A stretch of DNA of 64,000 nt, taken from the NCBI GenBank assembly GCA_025526935.1, contig JAHLKD010000098.1, positions 124,001-188,000 of the forward strand, written 5' to 3'. The stretch is from Cladochytrium replicatum. Lineage: Eukaryota > Chytridiomycota > Chytridiomycetes > Cladochytriales > Cladochytriaceae. A program made the translations under genes and the position numbers. The notes beneath the pieces are model-generated. The model had not been told where the DNA came from, did no database searches, and saw only the letters and a program-made list of their open reading frames with translations. Below, one piece after another: positions 30,867-41,812 of the stretch; positions within the stretch are counted from its first letter, which is position 1; every line of letters starts with the position of its first letter.

Positions 30867-32877
30867 GTGATTGCACAGGTGACGGCGGCGACGGACGAAA
30901 CGGACGTGATACCAGACATTATTAATGCAGGGGAGGTGGGGGAAGCTGCTGAGCTTGTGACTGATGACGAGCATGGCATTCAAATTGCTTCTGGGGTTAT
31001 TACCCCTCCGCCTCGCCACAGTCCCCCTTTCAGACTTTCCCACCCCTCGTGCCCCTGATCATGACAATCTCGATGGTTTCCTAACACCGGTACCTGTCAC
31101 ACCAGAACCGGCGCTTGAGCCTCGCCCACAAGGCTCACTAACCACGCCGACGCCTCGCCGAACTGAACGCACCCGCAAACCCACAGAGCGATTAATCGCT
31201 GATCCAACCTTTGGACGTCAAGGACCTCCAAAGCAAGCAACCAAATCCGTCCTTGTTACGCTTGCCAAACATCTTCTCGCCCGCGATATCCCGCTCCCAG
31301 GATCTTACAACGAAGCGAAACGTTCGCAGTACGCTACAGAATGGGACGCAGCCATGCACTCCGAAATGCTTGCGCACAGGGATAATGGAACTTGGGAGCT
31401 CGAGGCCCCACCCCCCAACTCAAAGTTAATTGGAACGAAGTGGGTGTTTCGAGTCAAGGAGAATCCTGACGGGACAGTCGCGAAGTTTAAAGCTCGCTTG
31501 GTTGCTCAAGGCTACACTCAACGGGGAGGTGTGGATTTTGATTGGAACGGACTGTACGCCCCTGTCGTTCGGCATTCGTCGCTCCGCATCATTTTTGCCA
31601 TTGCAGCGGCCCTTAACCTTCAACGACACCAGCTCGATGTCATCACAGCTTATCTAAATGGCATCATCAAGGAAGTCATTTATTTGCGCCAACCTCCCGG
31701 CTTTGAAGTACTTGGCCGACCTGACCTTGCGTGCAGAGTCCGCAAAGCACTTTATGGTCTCAAACAATCAGGCAAAGAATGGAACTCCGTGATCCACCGC
31801 ATCCTCACCCAGCTTGGGTACACGCGGCTTTCGTCTGACTCTTGCGTTTACGTGAAACGACGAGGCAACGACCTCACCATCATTACTATTTATGTCGACG
31901 ATTTCGGCATTTTCAGTAACTCGACCTTGGAGGTGTCGTGGTTAAAAGAGCACTTATCAAAGTCGCTCTCCATCTCTGATCTCGGTGAACTGCGGTTCAT
32001 TCTCGGTTGGCAGGTGGCCCAGGGGAAGGATGGATCATTGATGGTCCACCAAGAGCAGTTCGCTACTCACGTCCTGAAACAACTACTTTTCAGCAACTCT
32101 ACCCCAGTTTCAACTCCATCATCAACCACGAACCAACTTACCAAAATTATGGAAGGCGAAGTTACGGAATGGTGGGAAAACATAAGCTATCGCACGGCGA
32201 TAGGCTCGATCATGTACCTCAGTATCGGAACTCGACCTGACCCGGCCTACTCGCTCAACACGGTTGCGCGCTATCAAGCTTCTCCTTATCTAGGCCACTG
32301 GAGTGCGGTCAAAAGGATCCTACGATATCTGAAAGGTACAACCAACGTCGGTCTGACTTTTCGAAAGTCAGCCAACAACTCGCTGCACCTCGAGTGCTAC
32401 TCCGACGCCGATTTCGCAAATGACGTTGACGATCGCAAGTCTGTAACTGGTTATGTCTTCCTCATCAACGGCACGGCCGTCGCATGGAAATCAAACAAGC
32501 AGTCAACCGTAGCAACATCAACAGTCAACGCCGAATACGTTGCGCTTTCTTCTGCCGCAACTGAAGTCAAATGGATCCGTTCCTTTCTCGGCGAGCTCGG
32601 CTTCCAACAAAGCGGGCCTACGGTCATTCATTGCGACAACAACGGAGCAACCTCGCTGTCGTTTGGCGAACAGAAACACTCGTTAGCCAAGCACATCGAC
32701 ATTCGCTTTCACTTTCTTCGTGAACTCACCGCAACGCGCCAAATTGTGGTGGAACGGGTTCCTACGGCAGAGAACATCGCGGACGCCCTCACGAAAGCAG
32801 TTCCAAGACCAAAGTTCAGTTTCTGTCGACACGGCATGGGCTTGAGTTCACTTACCAGCAAACCTGAATTGAAATGA
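30867..32877 (+). pseudogene. Copia polyprotein remnant (RT and RNase H)
   Basis: The long frame (effective from about 31046 to 32877, about 610 codons) holds the copia reverse transcriptase: NGTWELEAPPP, IGTKWVFRVKENPDGTVAKF, then the hallmark TAYLNGIIKEVIYLRQPPGF, ALYGLKQSGKEWN, and the catalytic YVDDF. RNase H follows with ECYSDADFANDVDDRKSVTG and VATSTVNAEYVALSSA, then KHIDIRFHFLRE. The preceding integrase tail (30867-31058) is in a different frame, so at least one frameshift lies near 31040-31060. The order integrase then RT identifies Ty1/copia rather than gypsy. Confidence 0.92.
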
Positions 32878-32909
32878 AATTGTTGCCATGTGTCGAAGTG
32901 AGGGGAAGT

Positions 32910-33131
32910 GTTGGGATTGGTCGAGGCGAAGTATGGGCGGAGTATTCAGGCAAAGCCATTGTGTCACTTTGACTACATGGCGAGACAAAGTTAGAACATT
33001 CATTATTATGTTTTTGTTTACTTATCGTGTACATTGTTCCAACCTTGATTCACGTAAGGTGGGAGGGTTGTTTCACCCGCACTTGTTTAAGTACGAGTTT
33101 TTCCCTATCAATAAAATATTGGTACTCTACA
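32910..33131 (+). repeat. 3' LTR of the copia element
   Basis: Begins TGTTGGGATTGG directly after the polypurine tract and probably ends TACTCTACA, giving the usual TG...CA ends and about 222 bp. It contains AATAAA at about 33110. No matching 5' LTR is present. Confidence 0.65.
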
Positions 33132-35609
33132 TTGGGTCACTGTCTGCAGTGTCGTTATAACGATCTCGAGCTCATTGTAAAGAGCTTACCCACCAACAGG
33201 TACACATAGCCTGCATTTCAACACACTACCACATTGGCTTGACATCGAGACTGCCGATTGCCGTCAAAAGATCATTGATGGGATTTGATGCCATCTGGTT
33301 GTTGTTTTCCCGAACGGATCTGTCGGTGCATGATATTAGCCTTTGTGCCGCTCGTTCTTGCGATTCATTTCGTTGGATGGCTGCACAATAGTCGTCTTCA
33401 CCAATTGGTCCAGAACAACGCGGACGAGGAAGGGGAGCGGCGGCGAGAAAGTCTCATCGTTGATTGATGATCGGAGCAGCGTGAGGGTCTATGATTTGGG
33501 AACGAATATTTGATCCGCGATGCAGTGCGAAGGAGATCGAACGAATCGCAAAACCTAAGCGTCCGGACGCGGTCATGGCGGACGGGAGGGTTGAGGATAG
33601 GACGGAGAAGAGAGGGACTTCTGCGAGTTGCAATCTTCAGGAGAGTGCGATCCGTTTGCTTAATGTCGCCATAGGAGCGAGCTCGGAGATGGCGAATGGG
33701 AGAGCACTGGCACTTTGACACAACAGCAGTGGAGAACCGCGCTGGATCTTGTTGCTGTGCTTGGCATGAAAGAGGTCACAAAGGGAAGCGGATTCAGCTG
33801 GTCATCTTGAGTTGGTGGGAAAGATTCTTCCATAAATACAAAAAAAAGTTGTTTTATTAACGCGAATCCGGCACACGCAGTTGATTGCTCTATAATAGTC
33901 ATGTAGAACGGAGTTCCCTCGAAGACCTCCACGTCAAAAATAGGAAACTTTCGCCGCATCAAACGTCATATTTTTGTTGCAACTGGATTGCGTGGCGATG
34001 AAACTGGGACACCTTGAGCCAACACAGGTTTGTTTGGCATTGTCGGAAATTCCACGGAAACGTTGCTTGTAAGGTGAGCAATATCGATTCTCTCCGTGCA
34101 TCAATGAAAGGACACATAAGATTCATGGATGCGAAAGCGGCATCAGATGTTCGTACGTGCCAAAATGTGGGTTACCCAAGACGTTGATCTCCTCGATGAA
34201 CTCCAAGATTAACGAAGAAGGTCTGTTTCATCATTTCAGAACATGCAAAGCGGCGAACAACATAGAAACCTACACAGAAAGGAATTCGTTGTTGTGATGT
34301 ATTCTTCATGCTCATTCTCCTCTCCAATGTCATCAAATGCTCGGATTACTGTCACGATCATCAAGATCTCTTTTTGGCGGAATGGGCCAATTCCTAGCTC
34401 ACCACTGTCATTTGGACCTTACGGAGGAGCTATATCATTGCAAGCTCAGACGGATTTGATCGTCTTGACAGACAACACCAAGATCCACAACGGTTCTCTA
34501 CTGCTGTTGTGTTGAAATTCACTGTTATGATGGTTTCTTCATGACTCATTCTCTCCTCTCCAATGTCAACAATGGTTGGATTAGTTTCACGATCACCAAG
34601 AACGCCATTGCGATCAACGGAGACTGAGCCAGTGGTTCCGCTGTAATGGGGGGCACAAAATGCGGTTGACGAGGAGAATCTGCCGGTTGGTTGGTACACA
34701 AGGTTTCAAAGACAAAATCTGAGAGCAGGAAGCGGCTCGTTCGAAAAAATTGTTTATGGTTTTGTCCTCTCAGAGGCATTCGATTGGGCCAAGGTTTTCA
34801 CTGTCCGAAAATGGATGTAACGGGATTCATTCTTTCGACGGCCGTATCCGCATTTGTCATGATTGCGCATCAATGGTGGTTCCAAGCAAATGTGCACCAA
34901 ACATCAGCCCCGTCATGACTGGGTTGAAAGAGAGAGCATAAAGTAGCCCGTTATTCTTTAAAAATGAGCATCATTTTTAAATCTGAATGAGAACTGCGAT
35001 GGGTGTTCAGAAAAAAAACCACTGTGGTCGATTCAATAATCGGAAGAGACAATCAATTATGATATTGATGACCATGAGCCAGAACAGTGGCTCTGGGTGC
35101 TGGCTAAGCGTGTGGACAAAGTCTCGACCAATCCCGATGCTGGACAATGTTTATGTTAAGCAAACAAAGCTCAGCCTGTCTGGACTTTCATAGTGCAGCG
35201 TCTTTCGGCTTGACCATATCACAGCACGCCATCGCCGAAAACAAACATGCTGACGAGAATGTGCCGAGAATTGAGATCACGAGCACAAAAGTTTAGGAAT
35301 CGATAAAGCCGTTATCATCTCCGCCAAGAAGATCGTGCGACAATATGAGAAGGATCCGGCGCTCACTGAAACTCATCTGCTTCAGCGACAAAACAATTGG
35401 CTTGTCATGGCTTTTGGCCGGTCGAGTCTGTAATAATCATTGTTCCGACTCTTGATTCCGATGTGATCTGTTTGTTACTGTAAGTCAACCGGGTCAAAAA
35501 CCGAATACTCTCGGCCGTTTGCACAAAATAATGAAGTGCCAGTAAATGTCATCTGAACCTCTTAACATAATGCATTTTCGTTATTTTTTATTTTCACAAT
35601 TTCTGACAC
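33132..35609. other. Gene-poor interval with a local duplication
   Basis: About 2.5 kb with no gene I can support. Two diverged copies of a roughly 90-bp segment lie at about 34285-34375 and 34510-34605 (shared TCTTCATG, CATTCTC, CTCTCCAATGTCA). On the minus strand the better one reads LGDRETNPTIVDIGEERM, the other is frameshifted, so a decayed coding sequence with a tandem repeat is likely. Confidence 0.4.
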
Positions 35610-36862
35610 ATGAATGATTCGGTAGTCGTTGTGGTCGGTCCATCGGGTTCGACATCTATCCACAGACAACAACGAGGACCCTCCCGTCGCTCGTGCTCGT
35701 TCCTCCGCTTCTTCCTTCTCATCATCGCTATCGTCACCGGCGCGTTCCTGCTACTCTCACCAAGCACATCGACCTCATCATTTGAACTTCAAGTATTGTG
35801 CTAGAAACTCTCCATGCGTCGTTTGCTTACGCTTTCTATCAGCCTGGAGAACAGCGTCTGCTTCGTGCATGGGATGGGTACTACGAGAGCGTGACCGTCG
35901 ATGGAGGTGCTCGGTCGTATTTCTTTGAACGAAAGCCGGTGATGGAGAGCGTCAAGTGGCCGACTTTGCTGGCACAGATTAGCTTTAAAGGTTTGAAATA
36001 CACCCGTATAATTAACTAGGAGTCTAAAAGTGTCCATCCAGACTCGGATGTTCAGATTTTGAGGCAGAACCTGTTCCGTGACTCGGAAGTGTCGGTCTCT
36101 TGGAGGATGTGGTATTTTAAGACACTGGATGTATGTTGAAACATGGAGGTTGATCTTGGTGACTTATCCAGGCCCGGAGAAGAAATCACACTGTATGCTT
36201 TCCGTTCCGAGGGTGCTGTTGCCGTGTACCTCCGCACCGGCCGCATCATCTCCCCCGCCCTCATCGACACCGCCTCCGGAAACTCGGGCACACTCACCTT
36301 TGTGACCTCGCGACCTGGCATCCAGCGCGAGCCTCTCACCACAGACTCCTTTTTCATCGTCGTCGTCCCAACTCTCGGCAGCTCCAGCTCCGGTGGCGGT
36401 CTGGCATCCGTGAACGTCCGTGCGCGGATGTACGGAATCACAAACCCGGTCCCAGTCTCGCAATGCAAAGAGAACGCAAAGTCGTGCAAGATGGAAACGA
36501 AGAAATTGTCGTCGGGTTCGTGGTGGTGGCCGTCAACGGGTTTCGTGATGCTTGAGGCACCGTTCGGTGCGAAATCGGCGATCGCGACGGTTCAGTTTAG
36601 ACCCCGCGATGGGGCTGCTGTGCTGCTGACGCTGTGGGTGCGGTGGGTCGTGCTAGCATTCTGTATCTCGGCGGTGGTATCAGCGTGCTGTTGCTGCTGT
36701 GGTGGTGGGAGAAGGAGAAAGGTTGCTTACTATGCAGATACAACAGTGCTTCCAGAGGAAACGGAGCCGCTGGTCTACCGACCAGTTGGATATGACGGGC
36801 GTAGAGGAGGCAGCTCGAGGCAGCAGGACGAGAGGGGACCGCCACCCGCTTACAGCGGTTGA
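35610..36862 (+). CDS. Two-pass membrane protein with PPAY tail motif
   Basis: Four exons (35610-35792, 35843-35990, 36042-36111, 36172-36862) join in phase with introns of 50-60 nt, giving about 363 residues. A basic segment is followed by a first membrane helix (FLRFFLLIIAIVTGAFLLL), an extracytoplasmic domain with conserved-looking PGEQRLLRAWDGYY and WPGEEITLYAFRSEGAVAVY, then a second helix (LWVRWVVLAFCISAVVSA) ending in a run of Cys that may be palmitoylated. The cytosolic tail ends DERGPPPAYSG; P-P-A-Y is the ligand form bound by WW domains of Rsp5/Nedd4 ubiquitin ligases. The third intron was chosen because it alone keeps the frame. Family not recognised. Confidence 0.68.
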
Positions 36863-38289
36863 TTTGCACCAAGAGCATATTGTTGCTTTCTACTCATTTG
36901 ATGTATTTTATAGCTTTCTATCGTATTTTCATAGCACAATTTTACTGTTTAGGAAAAGATCTCAAAAAAGTTTGTCTCTTTCTCGGCTGATCTGGTGGCC
37001 TTCAGTCGATGGAGCTTCAACCCTACTACCCCGTTCATGGTGTGCGTGCGAGTAGGAACCAGGTACTTCGCGCTTGTGCTGAAAACTGCCAGGATCCGGA
37101 ATTCTCTTGAGCATCGCATGGAAAGACGTAAGCACAGTCATCGTGAACATATTCCGCGGCTGGAACAGTTGATGGATTTGGTGGAGCTGCGACTTTATCG
37201 ATTGAAAGTAGAACGCTCGTTCTGAAATTGCGGCGGTACGCTGCGGGGCCGGCGCAACCGCGGGATTTGGAGTCGCTCTATTAATTGAAGGGATTAGAAC
37301 CCTCGTTCTGCATGATCATTCTTAGTCTTTAATCAACCTGGGCAGTTTAGCACTGTTGCGTTTATCTTGCTGGCGATGAAGTGTAAGAAGCGATTTGCAC
37401 TATCATGAACTGTACTACCTTCGCTCAATCACAAGTCAATCTCGATCCTGCAACAGCGTTATCAGCCCCGATCTGAGTCGAACGTGCGATTTCTACTGTC
37501 GATATGTCCAGTTCTTCAAAGTGATTCACTACTTTTTTCACACTCCACTTTTTCAGCAAAGAAAGGTTGTCGGTTATTCACATGGAATGTGGCATCGACG
37601 TTGGAGTAGTTTCCACCATCACTCAGGCACGGGCAAATCAACACAGCGCTCTCTGTCGATATTGACTCCAGTGACAAGGCTGTTGATTGATGCCATATCA
37701 TTTTCATTGCTCTCGCAGACAGTGTGGGAAGCTATGGTCCATATCATGATTGGACGACTGAGAAACGTGCCGGATTTAATCCAAACTTCGTCGACAGGCT
37801 CATCTCCTTCGACGGCGACAATCTCTGCGAGAATTTTTGTTTGAAGGAGCCGCGACTAAATTGTCCTCTGCAGCAGCAATCACGCTTTGAGCCGTGGCAT
37901 CATCATCGTGGATCAATTGGACCGAGCTTGAACTCTTAGTGTCTCCTTGTTGTCAGTTAAAGTGGCGAGGTTTTGAGGGGGTTGAATGTGCTCTTAAGTA
38001 GCTGCAGCATCAGCTTCGTCACTGAGAGGGTGATCAGCAGCAATCCTGGTGAGATCCTGGTTGAATCAAGTGGATGAAGCGAGCCGTTTTGGATGCATCA
38101 GAACAGATCCAAGAGCTCTGATCTTTAAACAAAAAAGAGATACAGCTCGGTATCATACTCATTATCACTCTCACCACCCAAAGGCTGCAATGACGCTGAC
38201 GAAATCACAGCAGCCACCACACGAGGTGCTCGTCAACATGTCATTTTTATATTGAACATTTCTCATTTCAAATAACTAAGGAAAAGAAC
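36863..38289. other. Gene-poor interval with possible pseudogene remnant
   Basis: At about 37540-37900 the plus strand has protein-like pieces (DIDSSDKAVD, then DSVGSYGPYHDWTTEKRAGF, RLISFDGDNLCENFC) broken by stops at about 37606 and 37688. It looks like a dead gene; family not recognised. The rest shows nothing. Confidence 0.3.
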
Positions 38290-40190
38290 CGCACCAGTAC
38301 CTGGACAACGTGGGAGCACATCTTCCCCATCAAGTCAAGGAGTTCAGGGGAAACGTTGTCGACCGTGTCGCAAGACTGGTGATAGCTGGAAACATTGGTC
38401 GGTCGAACCATATTTCTCGCTCAGATTGTAGGTTACTTACCAGGGGTCAAATGGAGTATTCGCAAGCCTGTTATGTAAACGATGGATCGTTAAAAAACAA
38501 TGAAAATGTGCGAAATCAATAGGGCTTACCCTCTTCGAAAAGATAAATCCATCAACAGTTGGGAGATTGATTCAATCAGCGCGATGTCCATCGCGATTCT
38601 CCTCTTAGTTCACTTACCCGTACAACTTCCTCTGCTCGACCTTCAAACCCGCACAAAATCAGAATTGCTCAAATCAGAACCCGTCTGACAACTGCTCACC
38701 GTTTTGATTCCGCCAGCGCCGGTTTCCACGCCACCTGCCATGAACGTGACACTTACCTTCGTCGCCAGTTCCTCCTTGTTGTTTTCAGAGAGGTCGGTCG
38801 TGTAGTAAGCGCTTCCAAGGAGCCCGACTTCTTCCGCTCCCCACCATATATGTTGACGATCCGAGTAGAAAGTCCGGTCCTGTAGAGCTAAATCGCCATC
38901 TCCAGCACAGCCGACGTTCCTGGAAAGCTATACAAGGAGTCTTTCGACTGCCACCGATTCAAAAAGCAATTTACCAGATCCGTCATCGTTGATACGCTTC
39001 CGTACGGAACACCATCAAAGTGTGCGCCGACAACTTCGATACTGTTCTTGTCTCCCGCGGGTGTGTCAGCGAGAGTATGGAAATTTTCGGACGTCCTCTG
39101 TTCCCGGTCTGGTACACCCTAACACAGCTGACGCTTTCTGGCTGGAAACGTGTTTCTTCAGCGCGAGGTCCAGTTTCTGCGTCGCACCTTGTGAAAAGCA
39201 CAAAGTCTGGACGGGATACCCGCTGATCGCTTCATACTCATACGTTGAATTGCTGCGTTCTAACCACAAATAAATCAAAAGATTCAGATACAATGATCGG
39301 AAACGGGAAATTCAGATAGTACCAAACCCTTCATCACGGATTCCTCATTATATTCACTCGCAGTACTGAGATTTTCTTCTGCTTGTTGCGTCAAGAATTG
39401 CAGCAACGTTGGGCTAGATTGAGTGGAGAAATCTGTTAGCAAATGATGCGGATTAGTCAAGTATACGGCTTACCGTAACGAGAGCCTCTAGCCCACACTC
39501 ATCTGCATGATACTTATTGTGGTGGAAACATGGTATGGTGCCGTGGGATCCGCACCTTCGCACAACGAATCGTTACAGAACCTCGAACCAGGCAAGTACT
39601 TAACAGTGACTTTGGGCACACTGATCGAATCCAATGAATAGACAAAGGAAGCTTGAGAGCAATAATATTAAGTTTCACAAGTGCGTATAATCTCCAGACG
39701 TTATTTACCTCCGTTGGTCCCTATAGGGGCAATGACAGGTTCCTAAACATCCATTGCGATCGATTCCAACTTGAAGCGCGTAACATTGAACGGCTTCACC
39801 GTGACAGCGTACTTAGTATGCTTTTGCAACTGCTCGAGGACGTATTTCCCGGTGGCCTGCCGCCGTCGACAGCGGAGGCCTGGGCTGCAATTTCGAGGTT
39901 GCGGAGGTGGATGAAAGTGTTCACGGCATCGACAGCCTCGGTGAGCGGGATGCGAGTGTACACCACTTGAAACAGTTCACGGTGAGCGCGTGAGGGTGAA
40001 TATCGACAGAATGGTTGGGCATTTTACCAGAGAAACCGATGCCCAGGATGACAGTGACACCGATAACAGCCAGGGTCTGAAAGAAAAGCTTGGCCGGGCT
40101 CCGGATTGGAGACCTCGTTGAGATCAGGGTTGTTGGGCCACGCTGTCCGCCATTTCGAAAGTGTTCGTGGGGATGTGTGGACGAACACAA
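38290..40190 (-). pseudogene. Dead M28 aminopeptidase (paralogue of 41813-44077)
   Basis: The minus strand carries, in order, matches to every part of the live gene at 41813-44077. There is the membrane segment QTLAVIGVTVILGIGFSG with a donor at the same point, then LRNLEIAAQASAVDGG, VGAHFDGVPYGS (metal ligands), WWGAEEVGLLGSAYY (catalytic Glu), and SYHQSCDTVDNVSPELLDLM. The breaks are a frameshift after SAVDGG (about 39860), a stop near 39745, a one-base loss in the metal-binding segment (about 38990), and a TAG in LEMAI-stop-LYRTGLS (about 38890). The two copies flank the Rce1 gene, so a duplication was followed by loss. Confidence 0.78.
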
Positions 40191-40357
40191 TGCCAGTGTG
40201 GACGGTAGATGGGTTAAATTTGAACGGAATAAGACAATCGATGAAAGGGATCAGGGCTTATTTTACCGATTCTGCAAAAATAGAAAATCCAGTCGCAGTT
40301 CGTTTTCAGCGTTTCTTTTTGCACAGCAGAAAGTTTTCTAGAGGACGCGCCATTCAA

Positions 40358-41621
40358 ATGGCCTCGGTCTTCTCGACATTGACGGCACTCGTCCTGTGCT
40401 CGTTCTTCACCGTCATCTTCGTCGGTTCGCTGTACATCGCTCAAAGAAACCTGCCGAATTCCTTTTCTCGCAATCATCCTGCTGTGATTATTGCTCGGTT
40501 CAAGGGAATTGCTGTCGCAGTCGTATTATCTCTCCTTTTGGTTGCGGCAGTTTGCGTTACTTCCGGAGCATTTCCAGCGTACTTGGACACTCCATATGTA
40601 CGGATTTATAAACTCTGTCGCTGAAAAGAAATTCTGATTTACGAATGTTCAGACGAGTTCTGATGCCTTACGATTGACCTTGCGGTTCGTTGGATTGTGG
40701 CCGGATGGAGCAATCCTTGCAGCGGTACAATGCTTGCTAGTTACTGCAGCTCTCTTTACCGGTCCGATCGTTCACCTCATTTTTTGCATGGATGCTGAGG
40801 AACCGAACCATGATGGAGTCAATAAAGGTTTTCGATGGCTTGATCTGGCTCCCGTTCTTGCGACCGGTGAGCTAACTCTCATCGACTGGAGGAACTACAT
40901 AGTGGTATGATACATTGTAACGCTTTCAATGTACGGTGACTCGAGCTCGAAGCTTTCTTACAGGGACCTGCTGCGGAGGAGCTTGTTTTCAGATCATGCG
41001 TAGTCCCAATACTGTTTCTATCTGGAGCTTCGCGAATGAATATCATACTCTTCAGTCCAGGCTTTTTCGCTCTTGGTAAGCTTGCCCGCCTCTTTGCCAT
41101 AGTGGTCCTGAACTGTTTTACGAAGCACACCTCCATCATACATACGAATACTACAAGCAGAATGGTCGGAATAGTAGAGCGCTGCGAAACGGGCTCCTTA
41201 TTGCAGGTATATCTTTCACTTTCTACAGTGCCACCATCATTTTCTAACCACACAACTGTAGCCTTTCAAATGACGTACACAACTATTTTTGGGTGGTTAT
41301 CCACTTTTCTTTTCCTGCGAACGGGTACAGTGACCATTGAACCATACGTCCACGGAATCTCATCTCTTTATTAAGGACATGTTAGCGGTCCTTTCATCAG
41401 CCATGTGTTTTGCAACTACATGGGTGTTCCAGACATTGCAGACGTCATATCGCGGCCTCTTCACCAGCGCGCAGGTAGATCTCTTCTTCATTTTTCACTG
41501 GCCCCACTTTAACTCAATCCCAGCACTCTTGTTGTTTTACGTCTCGGGGGTTGTACTATTTGCATTCTCCTGCGTTCCTACAACAAATACTCCGCGGTCG
41601 ATATACTGGCAGAAGCTTTGA
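40358..41621 (+). CDS. RCE1: CAAX prenyl protease 2 (Rce1)
   Basis: Seven exons (40358-40597, 40653-40904, 40964-41075, 41126-41206, 41262-41324, 41376-41474, 41524-41621) join in phase to 314 residues. The CPBP/Rce1 active-site motifs are all present: GPAAEELVFRSCVVPILF (paired Glu and Arg), FFALAHLHHTYEYY (His pair region) across exons 3 and 4, and GHVSGPFISHVFCNYMGVPD in exon 6. Hydrophobic stretches in exons 1, 2, 3, 5 and 7 fit a multi-pass ER membrane protein. Rce1 removes the last three residues from prenylated CAAX proteins such as Ras and a-factor-type pheromones. Introns are 49-59 nt. The length matches the family (about 310-330). Confidence 0.93.
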
Positions 41622-41812
41622 TTTGTGTGCACTTATGATTCACAAGTAGAAGCTTGCGTTGCGGAATTTGAAATTAAATGAGGGGCAAACGGCACTTGCA
41701 GTGGGCATAGCTTAGATTTACTTAATAGATGTGTCAACTAAAGATTCAGAATAAACTTGACATGCAACATAGAAGGAAAGCGGAAGTACCACATGGATAC
41801 ATACACAGAACT

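Larger units (their letters stand above)
30841..33131 (+). mobile_element. Ty1/copia retrotransposon, 5'-truncated
   Basis: It contains the end of the integrase region, the reverse transcriptase and RNase H, a polypurine tract GTGAGGGGAAG at 32899-32909, and a 3' LTR. Gag, protease, the integrase core and the 5' LTR are missing, so it cannot move by itself. Confidence 0.9.

Noticed and set aside
37395-37939. Plus-strand frames as an intact gene
   Set aside because: Protein-like pieces are separated by stops without usable splice sites; reported only as a possible remnant.
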